DNA of 64,000 nt. Origin: an uncultured Polaribacter sp. (GTDB lineage: Bacteria > Bacteroidota > Bacteroidia > Flavobacteriales > Flavobacteriaceae). Positions 52,263 to 60,940 of the stretch are shown here, piece by piece. A model generated the notes under the pieces. The model was not told where the DNA came from and searched no databases. It saw only the letters and a program-made list of their open reading frames with translations. Location: assembly GCF_947495205.1 (NCBI RefSeq), contig NZ_CANLXV010000005.1, positions 202,149 through 266,148 on the forward strand, written 5' to 3'. Position numbers and translations under genes: made by a program. Each line of letters begins with the position of its first letter. The stretch's first letter is position 1.

Positions 52263-53507
52263 ATGAAAAAACAACATTTAATCTTAGGGCTATTATTAGC
52301 GTGTTTTCAATTGGCAAGTGCACAATTTACATTAGAAGGAGAATTTAGACCGCGTTCTGAATATTTTGGAAACGGAGGTAACTTTACTGGTGGCTCTTTT
52401 CCTGCACAAACCGCGGTTAAGGGAGATGAAGGTTTTGTAAGAACTACTGTTAGAGCTGCTTTAAAAGCAACATACGCAACAGAAGCTTATAAAGTTCATA
52501 TTAATTTTCAAGAAGTATTTGCTTTTGGAGATAGACAACAAATATCAACTGCAGGTAATGGGAATTTTAGAGTGCAAGAAGCTTGGGCAGACTTGAAACT
52601 AGGAGAATTTTCAACTTTAAAATTAGGTCGTCAGCAATTATCTTATGACGATCAAAGAATACTTGGTGGTCTTGGATGGGCACAACAAGCAAGAACGCAT
52701 GATGCTGCAGTATTTAAATATAAAAAAGATGGTTATAATCTTGATATAGGAGCATCATTAAATACAACTACAGATGAAGTATATAATAATGTTACTCTTT
52801 TTACTTACAGAGATATGGTTTTTATGAGAGCTAATAAAAAGTTTGATAAACTTAATTTTTCTGCTTTAGCTTTAGTAAATACATTTCAAAATGGAACAGC
52901 TTTATCTCCAGCAGGAAGTAATAAAGCTACATTAATAACAGCTGGTTTACATGCAGGTTACAAAACAGGAGCTTTAGGATTAAGTACAAATTTATTTTTA
53001 CAAGAAGGAAACAGAATGGTAGGTTCTTACCAAGATGTTAGTGGGGCTTATTTAGCAAGTTTAGACGCTACATTAAAAGCAAGTGATAAAGTTACTTTAT
53101 TAGCTGGTATTGAGTCTATTTCAGGAGCTCAAGATGATTCTGCAGGATTCTTTCCTTTATTTGGAACAAACCATAAATTTAATGGTTTAATCGATCGTTT
53201 TTATGTTGGTAATCATGCAAATGCTAATGGTTTAGTAGATATTAATTTTGGTGCAAAATTTGCTTTACCTAAAGGATACAACCTAACTGCAAAATTTCAT
53301 AACTTCTCAGAAGAATCAGGAGATGGTAATGCTTTAGGTAACGAATTAGATCTTGTAGTTGCTAAAGGATTTAAAGGATATAAATTAGTAGGTGGTTACT
53401 CTCACTTTTTTGAGCCAGATACAGCTCCTGCAAATGCAAAAGATACTCAAAACTGGGCATGGTTAATGCTAGTCATAAAACCAAAATTCTTAAACGGTTT
53501 AAAATAA
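52263..53507 (+). CDS. Outer-membrane porin, alginate-export-like
   Basis: A 414 aa beta-barrel protein with a Sec signal (MKKQHLILGLLLACFQLASA). I use ATG 52263 because an upstream ATG at 52188 would add 25 non-signal residues. The barrel has FTLEGEFRPRSEYFGNGG, VRTTVRAALKATYATEAYK and LKLGRQQLSYDDQRILGGLGW near residue 120, typical of alginate-export/porin-like proteins in Bacteroidetes. Its place directly after nrtD suggests it lets nitrate through the outer membrane, which is an inference from context. Confidence 0.83.
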   Translation: MKKQHLILGLLLACFQLASAQFTLEGEFRPRSEYFGNGGNFTGGSFPAQTAVKGDEGFVRTTVRAALKATYATEAYKVHINFQEVFAFGDRQQISTAGNGNFRVQEAWADLKLGEFSTLKLGRQQLSYDDQRILGGLGWAQQARTHDAAVFKYKKDGYNLDIGASLNTTTDEVYNNVTLFTYRDMVFMRANKKFDKLNFSALALVNTFQNGTALSPAGSNKATLITAGLHAGYKTGALGLSTNLFLQEGNRMVGSYQDVSGAYLASLDATLKASDKVTLLAGIESISGAQDDSAGFFPLFGTNHKFNGLIDRFYVGNHANANGLVDINFGAKFALPKGYNLTAKFHNFSEESGDGNALGNELDLVVAKGFKGYKLVGGYSHFFEPDTAPANAKDTQNWAWLMLVIKPKFLNGLK

Positions 53508-53533
53508 TTAACTATTTAGTTTGTTAATGGATG

Positions 53534-53572
53534 AAACCTGAAGAGTATTATTTCTTTGGGTTTTGTTTTTTT
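53534..53572 (+). terminator. Weak terminator after the porin
   Basis: AAACC, AAGA and their complements TCTT, GGTTT form an interrupted stem followed by GTTTTTTT. It probably ends the nrt transcript. Confidence 0.42.
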
Positions 53573-53587
53573 GAAATTTTAAGTATA

Positions 53588-53601
53588 TTTACGTAAATTT
53601 G
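53588..53601 (+). promoter_or_regulatory. Promoter box with operator half-site, response regulator gene
   Basis: TTTACGTAAA at 53588-53597 overlaps TAAATTTG at 53594-53601. The ACGTA core is shared with the operator palindromes of the island, so weak autoregulation of the regulator is possible. Confidence 0.35.
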
Positions 53602-53627
53602 TTAAAATATTATAAAATTATAAAAAA

Positions 53628-54290
53628 ATGTCTATAAGAGTTTTATTAGCAGATGACCATACTATTGTTAGAGACGGCATTAAATATCTTTTAGAAGAAG
53701 AAGAAAATATAAAGATTATTGGAGAAGCATCAAACGGGCAAGAAGCGTTGCAGTTTATTAAAAATAATGAAACTGACTTGCTAATTATAGACGTAAGAAT
53801 GCCAAAAATGAATGGTATTGAAGCAGTTGGTATCTTAAACCAAACCCCAACAAACACAAAATCCATTGTACTTTCTATGCATGATTCTGAAGAATACATC
53901 TTAAAATCTATAGAAGCTGGTGCAAATGGTTACCTGTTAAAAGATACAGATAAAAAGGAATTTATAAAGGCTATTAATACCGTTTATGAAGGTGGAAAAT
54001 ACTTTAGTGGGGATATTTCTAACGTAATCGTATCTAACTTACTTAAAAAATCTACTCAAAAAGAAACAACTGAACCTAAAAAGGTTATTGAAGAAGATTT
54101 TGGACTCACTAAAAAAGAAAAGCAAATCTTACCACTTATTTTGTCTGGCAAAACAAATGCAGAAATCTCTGAGATTTTACAAAATAGTAAACGCACTATA
54201 GAAACGCATCGTTTTAATATGATGAAAAAAATGAATGTAAAAAACTTAATAGAACTTTCTTCCAAAGCAGCTCAGTTAGAATTAAATTAA
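53628..54290 (+). CDS. NarL/FixJ-family response regulator
   Basis: A 220 aa two-domain regulator. The receiver has LLADDHTIVRDGIKYLL near residue 5, the phospho-Asp in LLIIDVRMPKMNGIEA near 55, the switch Ser in KSIVLSMHDSEEYI near 83 and Lys in GYLLKDTDKKEF near 106. The LuxR-type helix-turn-helix is at about 155-210 (GLTKKEKQILPLILSGKTNAEISEIL ... KRTIETHRFNMMKKM). It lies between the porin and nitrate reductase. The only kinase in the window is the NarX-like one 11 kb away, which is its likely partner. Confidence 0.92.
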   Translation: MSIRVLLADDHTIVRDGIKYLLEEEENIKIIGEASNGQEALQFIKNNETDLLIIDVRMPKMNGIEAVGILNQTPTNTKSIVLSMHDSEEYILKSIEAGANGYLLKDTDKKEFIKAINTVYEGGKYFSGDISNVIVSNLLKKSTQKETTEPKKVIEEDFGLTKKEKQILPLILSGKTNAEISEILQNSKRTIETHRFNMMKKMNVKNLIELSSKAAQLELN

Positions 54291-54391
54291 ACATACCAAC
54301 ACTCCCCTACTTCTTACCAATTTTCTATAAAATTGTTGTTTTATCAATATAAATACATACAAATCTATATAAAACTATCAATTTCATAAAA

Positions 54392-54402
54392 TTAATACGT
54401 AA
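54392..54402. promoter_or_regulatory. Operator half-site upstream of nitrate reductase
   Basis: TTAATACGTAA is one arm of the island palindrome, 29 bases before the full copy. A regulator bound at both could act cooperatively. Confidence 0.35.
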
Positions 54403-54420
54403 TTTTTACAAATAAAAAAC

Positions 54421-54436
54421 TACGTATTAATACGTA
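54421..54436. promoter_or_regulatory. Operator palindrome upstream of nitrate reductase
   Basis: TACGTATTAATACGTA is identical to the perfect copy between nirB and cobA. Its end is six bases before the promoter box at 54443, where a -33 element would lie, and no TTG is found at that spacing. Confidence 0.68.
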
Positions 54437-54442
54437 ATATTG

Positions 54443-54450
54443 TATTTTTG
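54443..54450 (+). promoter_or_regulatory. TAnnTTTG promoter box of nitrate reductase
   Basis: TATTTTTG is 21 bases before the ATG at 54472. The lack of a -33 TTG and the adjacent palindrome suggest a regulated promoter. Confidence 0.5.
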
Positions 54451-54471
54451 AGACAATAAATAAATAATTTT

Positions 54472-57400
54472 ATGTCTAAAGCAAAATCTTATAAATCTAT
54501 CTGTTCTTATTGCGGTGTAGGTTGTGGTATTATAGTTAATAAAGATACCAAAGGCCGTTTGTCTGTAAAAGGAGATCCAGATTACCCTGTAAATAAAGGA
54601 ATGTTATGTTCTAAAGGGATGAATCTAAACTACGTTGTGCAAGACCAAAAAGATAGGATTCTAAAACCACAAATGCGCTGGAGTAGAAATCATCCAATGC
54701 AAGAAGTTAGTTGGGACAATGCTTTAGATAGAGCTGCAGCAGTTTTTAAATCAATTATAAAAAAACATGGTTCAGACAGTGTTGGCTTTTATGTTTCTGG
54801 CCAGTGTATTACAGAAGAATATTACATTATAAACAAGTTAGCCAAGGGATTTATTGGTACAAATAATATAGATACCAACTCTAGACTTTGTATGAGCTCT
54901 GCTGTTGTAGGTTATAAAAAATCTATTGGAGATGATACAGTACCTATTGCTTATGAAGATATAGAAAAAGCAGATTGCTTTTTTATTGCAGGGGCTAATC
55001 CTGCTTGGTGCCATCCTATTTTATTTAGAAGATTAGAAAAACATAAAGAAGAAAATCCTAATGTTAAAATTGTAGTTGTAGATCCTAGAAAAACACAAAC
55101 TTGTGCAATTGCAGATTTGCATTTACAAATTATTCCTGGTACAGATGTAGTGTTATACAACGCCATTGCCAGAAGATTAATAGAAAAGAATAAAGTAGAT
55201 AAAAAATTTATTAAAAATCATACTACAGATTACGAAAATCTTAAAGAATTTGTTTTTAAAACATCTATTTCTAAAGCTGCTACAATTTGTGGTGTTACTG
55301 TTAATGAAATAAAAAAAGCAGCACAGTATATAGGGCAATCTATGGGCTTTATTAGCATGTGGACTATGGGTTTAAACCAAAGTGTTATTGGGGTAGATAA
55401 AAATGTTTCGCTTTTAAATTTATCACTTTTAACAGGGCAAATTGGTAAACCAGGTGCTGGTCCGTTTTCTCTTACAGGACAACCAAACGCCATGGGCGGA
55501 AGAGAAGTTGGCGGAATGGCAAATTTACTTGCAGCTCACAAAGATTTAGCAAATCCTGTGCACAGAGCAGAAGTTTCTAATTTTTGGGGAGGAAAACAAA
55601 TTTCTGAAAAACCAGGACTTACAGCTACAGAAATGTTTGATGCTTTAAACTCGGGTAAGTTAAAAGCAATTTGGATTGTTTGTACCAATCCTGTGGTAAG
55701 TTTACCAGACGCTTTACAAGTAGAAAATGCGCTTAAAAAAGCCAATTTTGTTATTGTACAAGATATTTCTCACAATTCTGAAACCACAAAATATGCAGAT
55801 TTATTGTTACCAGCTGCTGGTTGGTTAGAGAAAGAAGGTACTATGACAAATTCAGAACGTAGAATTAGCTACCTAGACAAAGGAATAGAACCTCCTGGTG
55901 AAGCATTACCAGATGTTGAAATTTTTACAAGATTTGCTCAAAAAATGAATTTTGAAGGTTTTAACTACAAAAATAATAGCGAAATTTTTGATGAACATTG
56001 TATGCTAACCAAAAATACAAGCATAGATATTTCTGGTTTATCTTACAGCAGATTGCAAAACGAGGGTAGTTTTCAATGGCCTGTTCCAAATAAAACGCAT
56101 AAAGGAACTGCACGTTTGTTTACAGACAACCAATTTTATACGGCAACTCAAAAAGCAAATTTTAACGTACCAAAATTTACAGAAAATCAATCTGAAAAAA
56201 TATCATCAGAATTTCCTTTAATTTTAACTACTGGTCGTATTAGAGATCAATGGCATACTAGAACAAGAACAGGTAAAGTAAATCGTTTAGAAACACATAT
56301 TAAATCTCCGTATTTAGAAATGAATGGAGTTGATGCTTTTGAAAGAGGCATTAAAGAAGGCGATATTGCAACAATTAACAATAAAAGAGGAACTGTAAGG
56401 GTTAAAGTTAATTTTAGTTATGATATTAGAAAAGGTGTTGTTTTTATGCCAATGCATTGGGGTAAAATTCTAGGTAATGATTTTGGTAGAGCAAACAACT
56501 TAACCAACAATTTAGTAGATCCAATTTCTAAAGAACCCGATTTTAAATTTAGTGCCGTTCAAGTAACAAAATATAAAAAACAACATCAAAAAGTATGTAT
56601 TATTGGCGCTGGTGCAGCTGCATACCGTTTTGTGCAAAGCTATAGAGAACGTAATACAGAAGATGAGTTAACCATCTTTTCTAAAGAAGAAAACTCTTTT
56701 TACAATCGTGTATTACTACCAGAATATGTAAGTGAAGAGCTTTCTTGGAAAGAATTAGAAAAATTAAAAAAAGGTGAGGTAAACAAACTAAAAGTTAATC
56801 TACTTTCTGGAGTTTCTATAAATCATATTAATAGAAACCTTAAAATAATTACAGATAGTAATCAAAAAGAACATCAATACGATTTACTAATAATGGCTAC
56901 AGGTAGTAGAGCTTTTGTACCAAATAATGTACAGTTAAATTTACCTGGTAGGTTTACCTTAAGAAGTAAAACAGATGCAGACAGGTTAAAAAATCATTTA
57001 GACAATACAGGTTTACCAGAAGAAAAACAACATGTAGTTATAGTTGGTGGTGGTCTTTTAGGTTTAGAACTTGCGGCTACTTTAAACAAAAAGAAAATTC
57101 AAATTACAATTATACAACGTGCTTCTCGTTTAATGGAGCGTCAGTTAGATTTAATTGCAAGTCGTTTATTGGCAGAAGATGTACAAGATAGAGGCATTCA
57201 AACGTATTTTGATAATGAAGTAGACACTGTTTTTGAAGGTTTAAATGCTAATGAATTAGAAATTACACTTAAAACAGGTAAAGTTATACACAGTAATGCC
57301 ATTGTATATGCCATTGGTACCATACCAAATGTAGAATTGGCTAAACAAAGTAAACTAGATACAAGAAGAGGCGTAATTGTAAATCAACATTTACAAACTA

Positions 57401-57996
57401 GTGATAATGATGTTTTTGCTTTGGGTGAAATTGCTGAATTCAAAAATGCATTATATGGTATTACTTCTGCAGCAGAACAACAAGCAGATATTGCTGTAAA
57501 CTACATTTTAGGAGATTTAAGTAGTATTTATAACGGCTCTGTTTTAATGAACATTCTAAAATTTGAAGATTTAGATTTATGCAGCATTGGTATGGTAACC
57601 GTTCCTAAAAACGATTTTTCTTATGAAGAAATTATTTTTATGGATGTCTCTCAGAAATACTACAAAAAATGCATTATTAAAGATGATAAATTAGTAGGTG
57701 CAATTTTAATGGGTGATAAGAAAGAGTTTGCTGAATTTAAAACCTTAATTGAAGATGAAATTGAATTGGCAGACAAAAGAGAAGCCATTTTAAGATCTAA
57801 TAAATCTTCTGTGCCTGTAAAAGGGAAATTGGTATGCACATGCAGCCAAATTGGTGAAGGTAATTTAGAAGAAGAAATAGAAAAAGGTTGTACAGATTTT
57901 AATACCTTATGTAAACTTACAGGTGCTGGTTTAGGCTGTGGAAGTTGTAAACCAGAAATAAAAGATATTTTAAAAATGAATTTAGCAAGCGTATAA
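54472..57996 (+). CDS. nasC: Assimilatory nitrate reductase fused to FAD/NAD(P)H and BFD modules
   Basis: One 1174 aa chain that unites what Bacillus splits into NasC and NasB. Residues 1-700 are a molybdopterin nitrate reductase: the N-terminal 4Fe-4S ligands CSYCGVGC...CSKG at about 12-48, then NSRLCMSS near 140 and SLTGQPNAMGGREVGGMANL near 330. Residues ~704-1090 are a NirB-like flavoprotein (CIIGAGAAAYRF, then HVVIVGGGLLGLELAATL near 857). The C-terminus is a BFD-type [2Fe-2S] module, CTCSQIGEGNL...GLGCGSCKPE. It should reduce nitrate to nitrite with NAD(P)H in the cytoplasm. The partner gene starts three bases after its stop. Confidence 0.94.
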   Translation: MSKAKSYKSICSYCGVGCGIIVNKDTKGRLSVKGDPDYPVNKGMLCSKGMNLNYVVQDQKDRILKPQMRWSRNHPMQEVSWDNALDRAAAVFKSIIKKHGSDSVGFYVSGQCITEEYYIINKLAKGFIGTNNIDTNSRLCMSSAVVGYKKSIGDDTVPIAYEDIEKADCFFIAGANPAWCHPILFRRLEKHKEENPNVKIVVVDPRKTQTCAIADLHLQIIPGTDVVLYNAIARRLIEKNKVDKKFIKNHTTDYENLKEFVFKTSISKAATICGVTVNEIKKAAQYIGQSMGFISMWTMGLNQSVIGVDKNVSLLNLSLLTGQIGKPGAGPFSLTGQPNAMGGREVGGMANLLAAHKDLANPVHRAEVSNFWGGKQISEKPGLTATEMFDALNSGKLKAIWIVCTNPVVSLPDALQVENALKKANFVIVQDISHNSETTKYADLLLPAAGWLEKEGTMTNSERRISYLDKGIEPPGEALPDVEIFTRFAQKMNFEGFNYKNNSEIFDEHCMLTKNTSIDISGLSYSRLQNEGSFQWPVPNKTHKGTARLFTDNQFYTATQKANFNVPKFTENQSEKISSEFPLILTTGRIRDQWHTRTRTGKVNRLETHIKSPYLEMNGVDAFERGIKEGDIATINNKRGTVRVKVNFSYDIRKGVVFMPMHWGKILGNDFGRANNLTNNLVDPISKEPDFKFSAVQVTKYKKQHQKVCIIGAGAAAYRFVQSYRERNTEDELTIFSKEENSFYNRVLLPEYVSEELSWKELEKLKKGEVNKLKVNLLSGVSINHINRNLKIITDSNQKEHQYDLLIMATGSRAFVPNNVQLNLPGRFTLRSKTDADRLKNHLDNTGLPEEKQHVVIVGGGLLGLELAATLNKKKIQITIIQRASRLMERQLDLIASRLLAEDVQDRGIQTYFDNEVDTVFEGLNANELEITLKTGKVIHSNAIVYAIGTIPNVELAKQSKLDTRRGVIVNQHLQTSDNDVFALGEIAEFKNALYGITSAAEQQADIAVNYILGDLSSIYNGSVLMNILKFEDLDLCSIGMVTVPKNDFSYEEIIFMDVSQKYYKKCIIKDDKLVGAILMGDKKEFAEFKTLIEDEIELADKREAILRSNKSSVPVKGKLVCTCSQIGEGNLEEEIEKGCTDFNTLCKLTGAGLGCGSCKPEIKDILKMNLASV

Positions 57997-57999
57997 ATT

Positions 58000-59424
58000 A
58001 TGGTAGATTTAAAAAGAGTTTTTATAAAAGGAGGTATTTTATCACCAAGTGAACTAAAGCAAATTTTAAACTATGCCACTGCTTTAGGTTTAGATTCGCT
58101 ACATTTTGGGTCTAGGCAAGATATTATCTTTCCAGAACACCCAAAAAACACAGCAATAGACAATCAGTTTCCAGAACTAAGTACCAGCATGATTTCTGAT
58201 ACTGAATTTGATAACTTGGTTTGTTCTTATGTTTCTGCAGATATATTTACCAACACTTCTTGGTTAAGCGGTGTTACGTATTTGTATATTTTAGAAAGTT
58301 TTAAATATCAACCTAAACTAAAGGTAAATATTACAGATCCTAAACAAGAATTGGTACCTATATTTAATGGTGAACTTAATTTTATAGCTTCAGAAAATGA
58401 AGATTATTGGTATTTACATTTGATATTACCAAATTGGGAAAAACCAGTTTATTACCCTGTTTTAATTTACAGCTGGGATATTTCTAAAATAGCAAAAACA
58501 ATAGAAGACATCTATAAAGATGCAGATGATATTCATGAACTTTTTACATTAGTAAACGATATTGTTGAAACCAATAACAGAACTATAGAAGCACCTTTAA
58601 AAATTGCTTTTAAACCTTTTCCATATTATGAAGGAATGAATAAAATGGGAATTAATCAATATTGGTTAGGCTTATATTGGAGAAACAATAGGTATTATTT
58701 AGATTTCTTAAAAGAATTTTGTGATTTCTGTTTAGACAACAGAGTTGGTAAAATTTGTATTACACCATGGAAATCTATCATTGTAAAAGGAATACCTAAA
58801 ACCAGCAAACTAATGCTAGAAAAGCTTTTGGGTAAATCTGGTATTAATGTAAGGCATTCTTTACTAGAATTAAATTGGCATTTACCCGTAAATGACGATG
58901 AAGCATTAACTTTAAAAAAGTTTATTGTACAAAACTTCGATCAAAATGATATTAGTACTTATGGACTTACTTTTGCAATTTCTAACAGTTCAGACAAAAG
59001 AAAGTACTTTACTTCTATTGTAATTGAAAAAAATAACGCGCCAAAAATTGTAAAAGATTATCAAGTTAGGCCTACTTACAACGTATTATACTGTGAAAAT
59101 TTTAACCCAAACACTCAAAAATACATTGTGTACGCACAAGATGTAGATAAAATTGAGGTTTCTGGCTTATTAATGGAACTTAGTAAAAATTATTTCAATC
59201 AGTTTGGTAATGAAATTACGGATGATGAAACCGATAAAGCTCCAGAAATAATTGTAAAAAAAGAAGCACATCAATGCCAAGAATGTTTAACCGTTTACAG
59301 CGAAACTTACGGAGATCAAAAAAATAATGTTGCTGCAGGCACACTTTTTAAAGACTTAAATACTACTTTTAAATGCTCGGTTTGTGATGCTCCAATAACT
59401 AGCTTTCAATTAATTGAAATTTAA
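58000..59424 (+). CDS. Nitrite/sulfite-reductase-like ferredoxin-fold protein with C-terminal rubredoxin
   Basis: A 474 aa protein I do not match to a named enzyme. The N-terminus GGILSPSELKQILNYATALGLDSL, then HFGSRQDIIFP, resembles the ferredoxin-like half-domain of siroheme reductases and CobG, and a second such strand, GKICITPWKSIIVKGI, is near residue 255. The four-cysteine siroheme/4Fe-4S motif is absent. The C-terminus has a rubredoxin site, C426/C429 and C459/C462. It follows the nitrate reductase by three bases and is probably cotranslated. An electron-transfer role for nitrate or nitrite reduction is inferred. Confidence 0.82.
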   Translation: MVDLKRVFIKGGILSPSELKQILNYATALGLDSLHFGSRQDIIFPEHPKNTAIDNQFPELSTSMISDTEFDNLVCSYVSADIFTNTSWLSGVTYLYILESFKYQPKLKVNITDPKQELVPIFNGELNFIASENEDYWYLHLILPNWEKPVYYPVLIYSWDISKIAKTIEDIYKDADDIHELFTLVNDIVETNNRTIEAPLKIAFKPFPYYEGMNKMGINQYWLGLYWRNNRYYLDFLKEFCDFCLDNRVGKICITPWKSIIVKGIPKTSKLMLEKLLGKSGINVRHSLLELNWHLPVNDDEALTLKKFIVQNFDQNDISTYGLTFAISNSSDKRKYFTSIVIEKNNAPKIVKDYQVRPTYNVLYCENFNPNTQKYIVYAQDVDKIEVSGLLMELSKNYFNQFGNEITDDETDKAPEIIVKKEAHQCQECLTVYSETYGDQKNNVAAGTLFKDLNTTFKCSVCDAPITSFQLIEI

Positions 59425-59459
59425 TAGCTAGGCATTTCCTTTTATTGCTAGTAATCTAA

Positions 59460-59467
59460 TAACTTTG
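59460..59467 (+). promoter_or_regulatory. TAnnTTTG promoter box of rlmH
   Basis: TAACTTTG lies 41 bases before the ATG at 59509, which supports that start over an upstream ATG at 59476. Confidence 0.42.
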
Positions 59468-59508
59468 TAAAGCTATTGCGTTTCACTAATTATTTGATAT
59501 TACAAAAA

Positions 59509-59982
59509 ATGAAAATTAAATTACTAGCTATTGGAAAAACAGACAACAAACACTTAATTGCACTAATAGAAGAATATCAAAATAGATTAAAACATTATAT
59601 AAAATTTGAACTTCAAATTATTCCTGATATTAAAAATGTTAAGAATTTAAGTGAAATTCAACAAAAAGAAAAAGAAGGCGAACTTATTCTATCGAAATTA
59701 CAAAACACAGATGTTTTAGTTTTGTTAGACGATAAAGGAAAACACTACACATCTATGGAGTTTTCCAAATATCTTCAGAAAAAAATGAACGCTGGTATTA
59801 AACAACTAGTTTTAGTAATTGGCGGACCTTATGGTTTTTCTGATGCTGTATATAAAAAATCTACAGGAAAAATATCGCTTTCTAAAATGACATTTTCGCA
59901 TCAAATGATTCGTCTTTTTATAATAGAACAAATTTATAGAGGTTTTACCATTTTAAAGAATGAACCTTATCATCATGAGTAA
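59509..59982 (+). CDS. rlmH: 23S rRNA pseudouridine1915 N3-methyltransferase
   Basis: A SPOUT methyltransferase that methylates pseudouridine 1915 in helix 69. The protein starts MKIKLLAIGKTDNKHL, has LVLLDDKGKHYTSMEFS near residue 72, the SAM knot LVLVIGGPYGFSD near 100, and ends LFIIEQIYRGFTILKNEPYHHE, the signature C-terminus. I chose ATG 59509, which gives the usual 157 aa; the ATG at 59476 would add 11 residues absent from the family. Confidence 0.94.
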   Translation: MKIKLLAIGKTDNKHLIALIEEYQNRLKHYIKFELQIIPDIKNVKNLSEIQQKEKEGELILSKLQNTDVLVLLDDKGKHYTSMEFSKYLQKKMNAGIKQLVLVIGGPYGFSDAVYKKSTGKISLSKMTFSHQMIRLFIIEQIYRGFTILKNEPYHHE

Positions 59983-60062
59983 CTTCTCCAATAGATTTCA
60001 GCTAATTAGATAACAAGTTTTATTAATTATCCTATAATTTTTATTTAAAAAATAGGTTTCAT

Positions 60063-60227
60063 TTAAATTGTTTGTAAACCTTTAGCGGTTTTACATATTT
60101 GGTATAAAAAAACTACTTCAAGAATTAAAATTGGAATTACAAAAAACAAAGCTACAGGAAACAAAATAACCGTTATTAATAACCAAATACTTCCATAAAA
60201 ACCAACAATAACAACAGTTTTAGGCTT
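60063..60227 (-). pseudogene. Possible remnant of a small membrane protein gene
   Basis: On the minus strand about 55 codons run open to a TAA at 60063 and encode a strongly hydrophobic segment (VVIVGFYGSIWLLITVILFP) and then VALFFVIPILILEVVFLYQI, like two membrane helices. There is no start codon, and a stop lies directly upstream. It may be a decayed or frameshifted gene, or chance in AT-rich DNA. The rest of the 59983-60304 gap shows nothing. Confidence 0.3.
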
Positions 60228-60304
60228 TTAAGTTTCTTGCAATTTACATTATATTTTTAAGTTTTTCTTCTGAAACAAACATAAATACTAACTTATAAAT
60301 TGAT

Positions 60305-60312
60305 TACATTTG
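60305..60312 (+). promoter_or_regulatory. TAnnTTTG promoter box of rdgB
   Basis: TACATTTG lies 20 bases before the ATG at 60333 and inside the longer frame that would start at 60300, so the shorter start is preferred. Confidence 0.42.
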
Positions 60313-60332
60313 TGAAAAATCTACGTAAATTA

Positions 60333-60914
60333 ATGAAACTAGTTTTTGCCACAAACAACCTTAACAAACTAAAAGAGGTACAAGAAATGCTACCTAATTC
60401 TATACAATTATTAAGTTTAAAAGATATTAATTGTTTTGATGAAGTTGAAGAAACAGAAACGACTTTAGAAGGCAACGCAAAACTAAAAGCAGATTATATT
60501 ACTAAAAAATTTGGTTACCATTGTTTTGCAGATGATACTGGTTTAGAAGTAGAAAGTTTAAACGGTAAACCAGGTGTGTATTCTGCACGTTATGCAGGAG
60601 AACCAGCAAATGCAGAAAATAACATGCTAAAATTATTAACTGCACTAAAAAATAAAGAAAACAGAAAAGCACAATTTAGAACAGCAATCTGTTTAAATTT
60701 AGATCATAAACAATTTATTTTTGAAGGTGTTTGCAAAGGAGAAATTTTAACCGAAAAACAAGGAAACAAAGGTTTTGGTTACGACCCTATTTTTAAACCA
60801 CAAGGTTTTACTGAATCTTTTGCCCAAATGAATTCTAATGATAAAAATAAGGTTTCTCACAGAGGACTTGCCATTCAGCAATTGGTAGAATTTTTATCAA
60901 ATTATAAAAAATAA
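60333..60914 (+). CDS. rdgB: Non-canonical purine NTP pyrophosphatase (RdgB/HAM1)
   Basis: It removes dITP, dXTP and related damaged nucleotides by hydrolysis to the monophosphate. [20 protein letters not shown] is the family N-terminus, [25 protein letters not shown] near residue 64 is the core (catalytic Asp in ADDTGL), and [12 protein letters not shown] near 143 and [10 protein letters not shown] near 170 bind the base and phosphate. Start ATG 60333 gives 193 aa, the normal length. A palindrome relative (60915-60934) follows the stop and the FecCD gene begins 26 bases later. Confidence 0.95.
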   Translation: MKLVFATNNLNKLKEVQEMLPNSIQLLSLKDINCFDEVEETETTLEGNAKLKADYITKKFGYHCFADDTGLEVESLNGKPGVYSARYAGEPANAENNMLKLLTALKNKENRKAQFRTAICLNLDHKQFIFEGVCKGEILTEKQGNKGFGYDPIFKPQGFTESFAQMNSNDKNKVSHRGLAIQQLVEFLSNYKK

Positions 60915-60940
60915 ATTCCTGCCTAGGCAAGAATTATAAA

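Noticed and set aside
59476..59508. Upstream ATG for rlmH
   Set aside because: It adds 11 residues absent from the family; the ATG at 59509 gives the standard N-terminus MKIKLLAIGK.
60300..60332. TTG-initiated longer start for rdgB
   Set aside because: The TACATTTG promoter box lies inside this stretch, and the family begins at MKLVFATNN.
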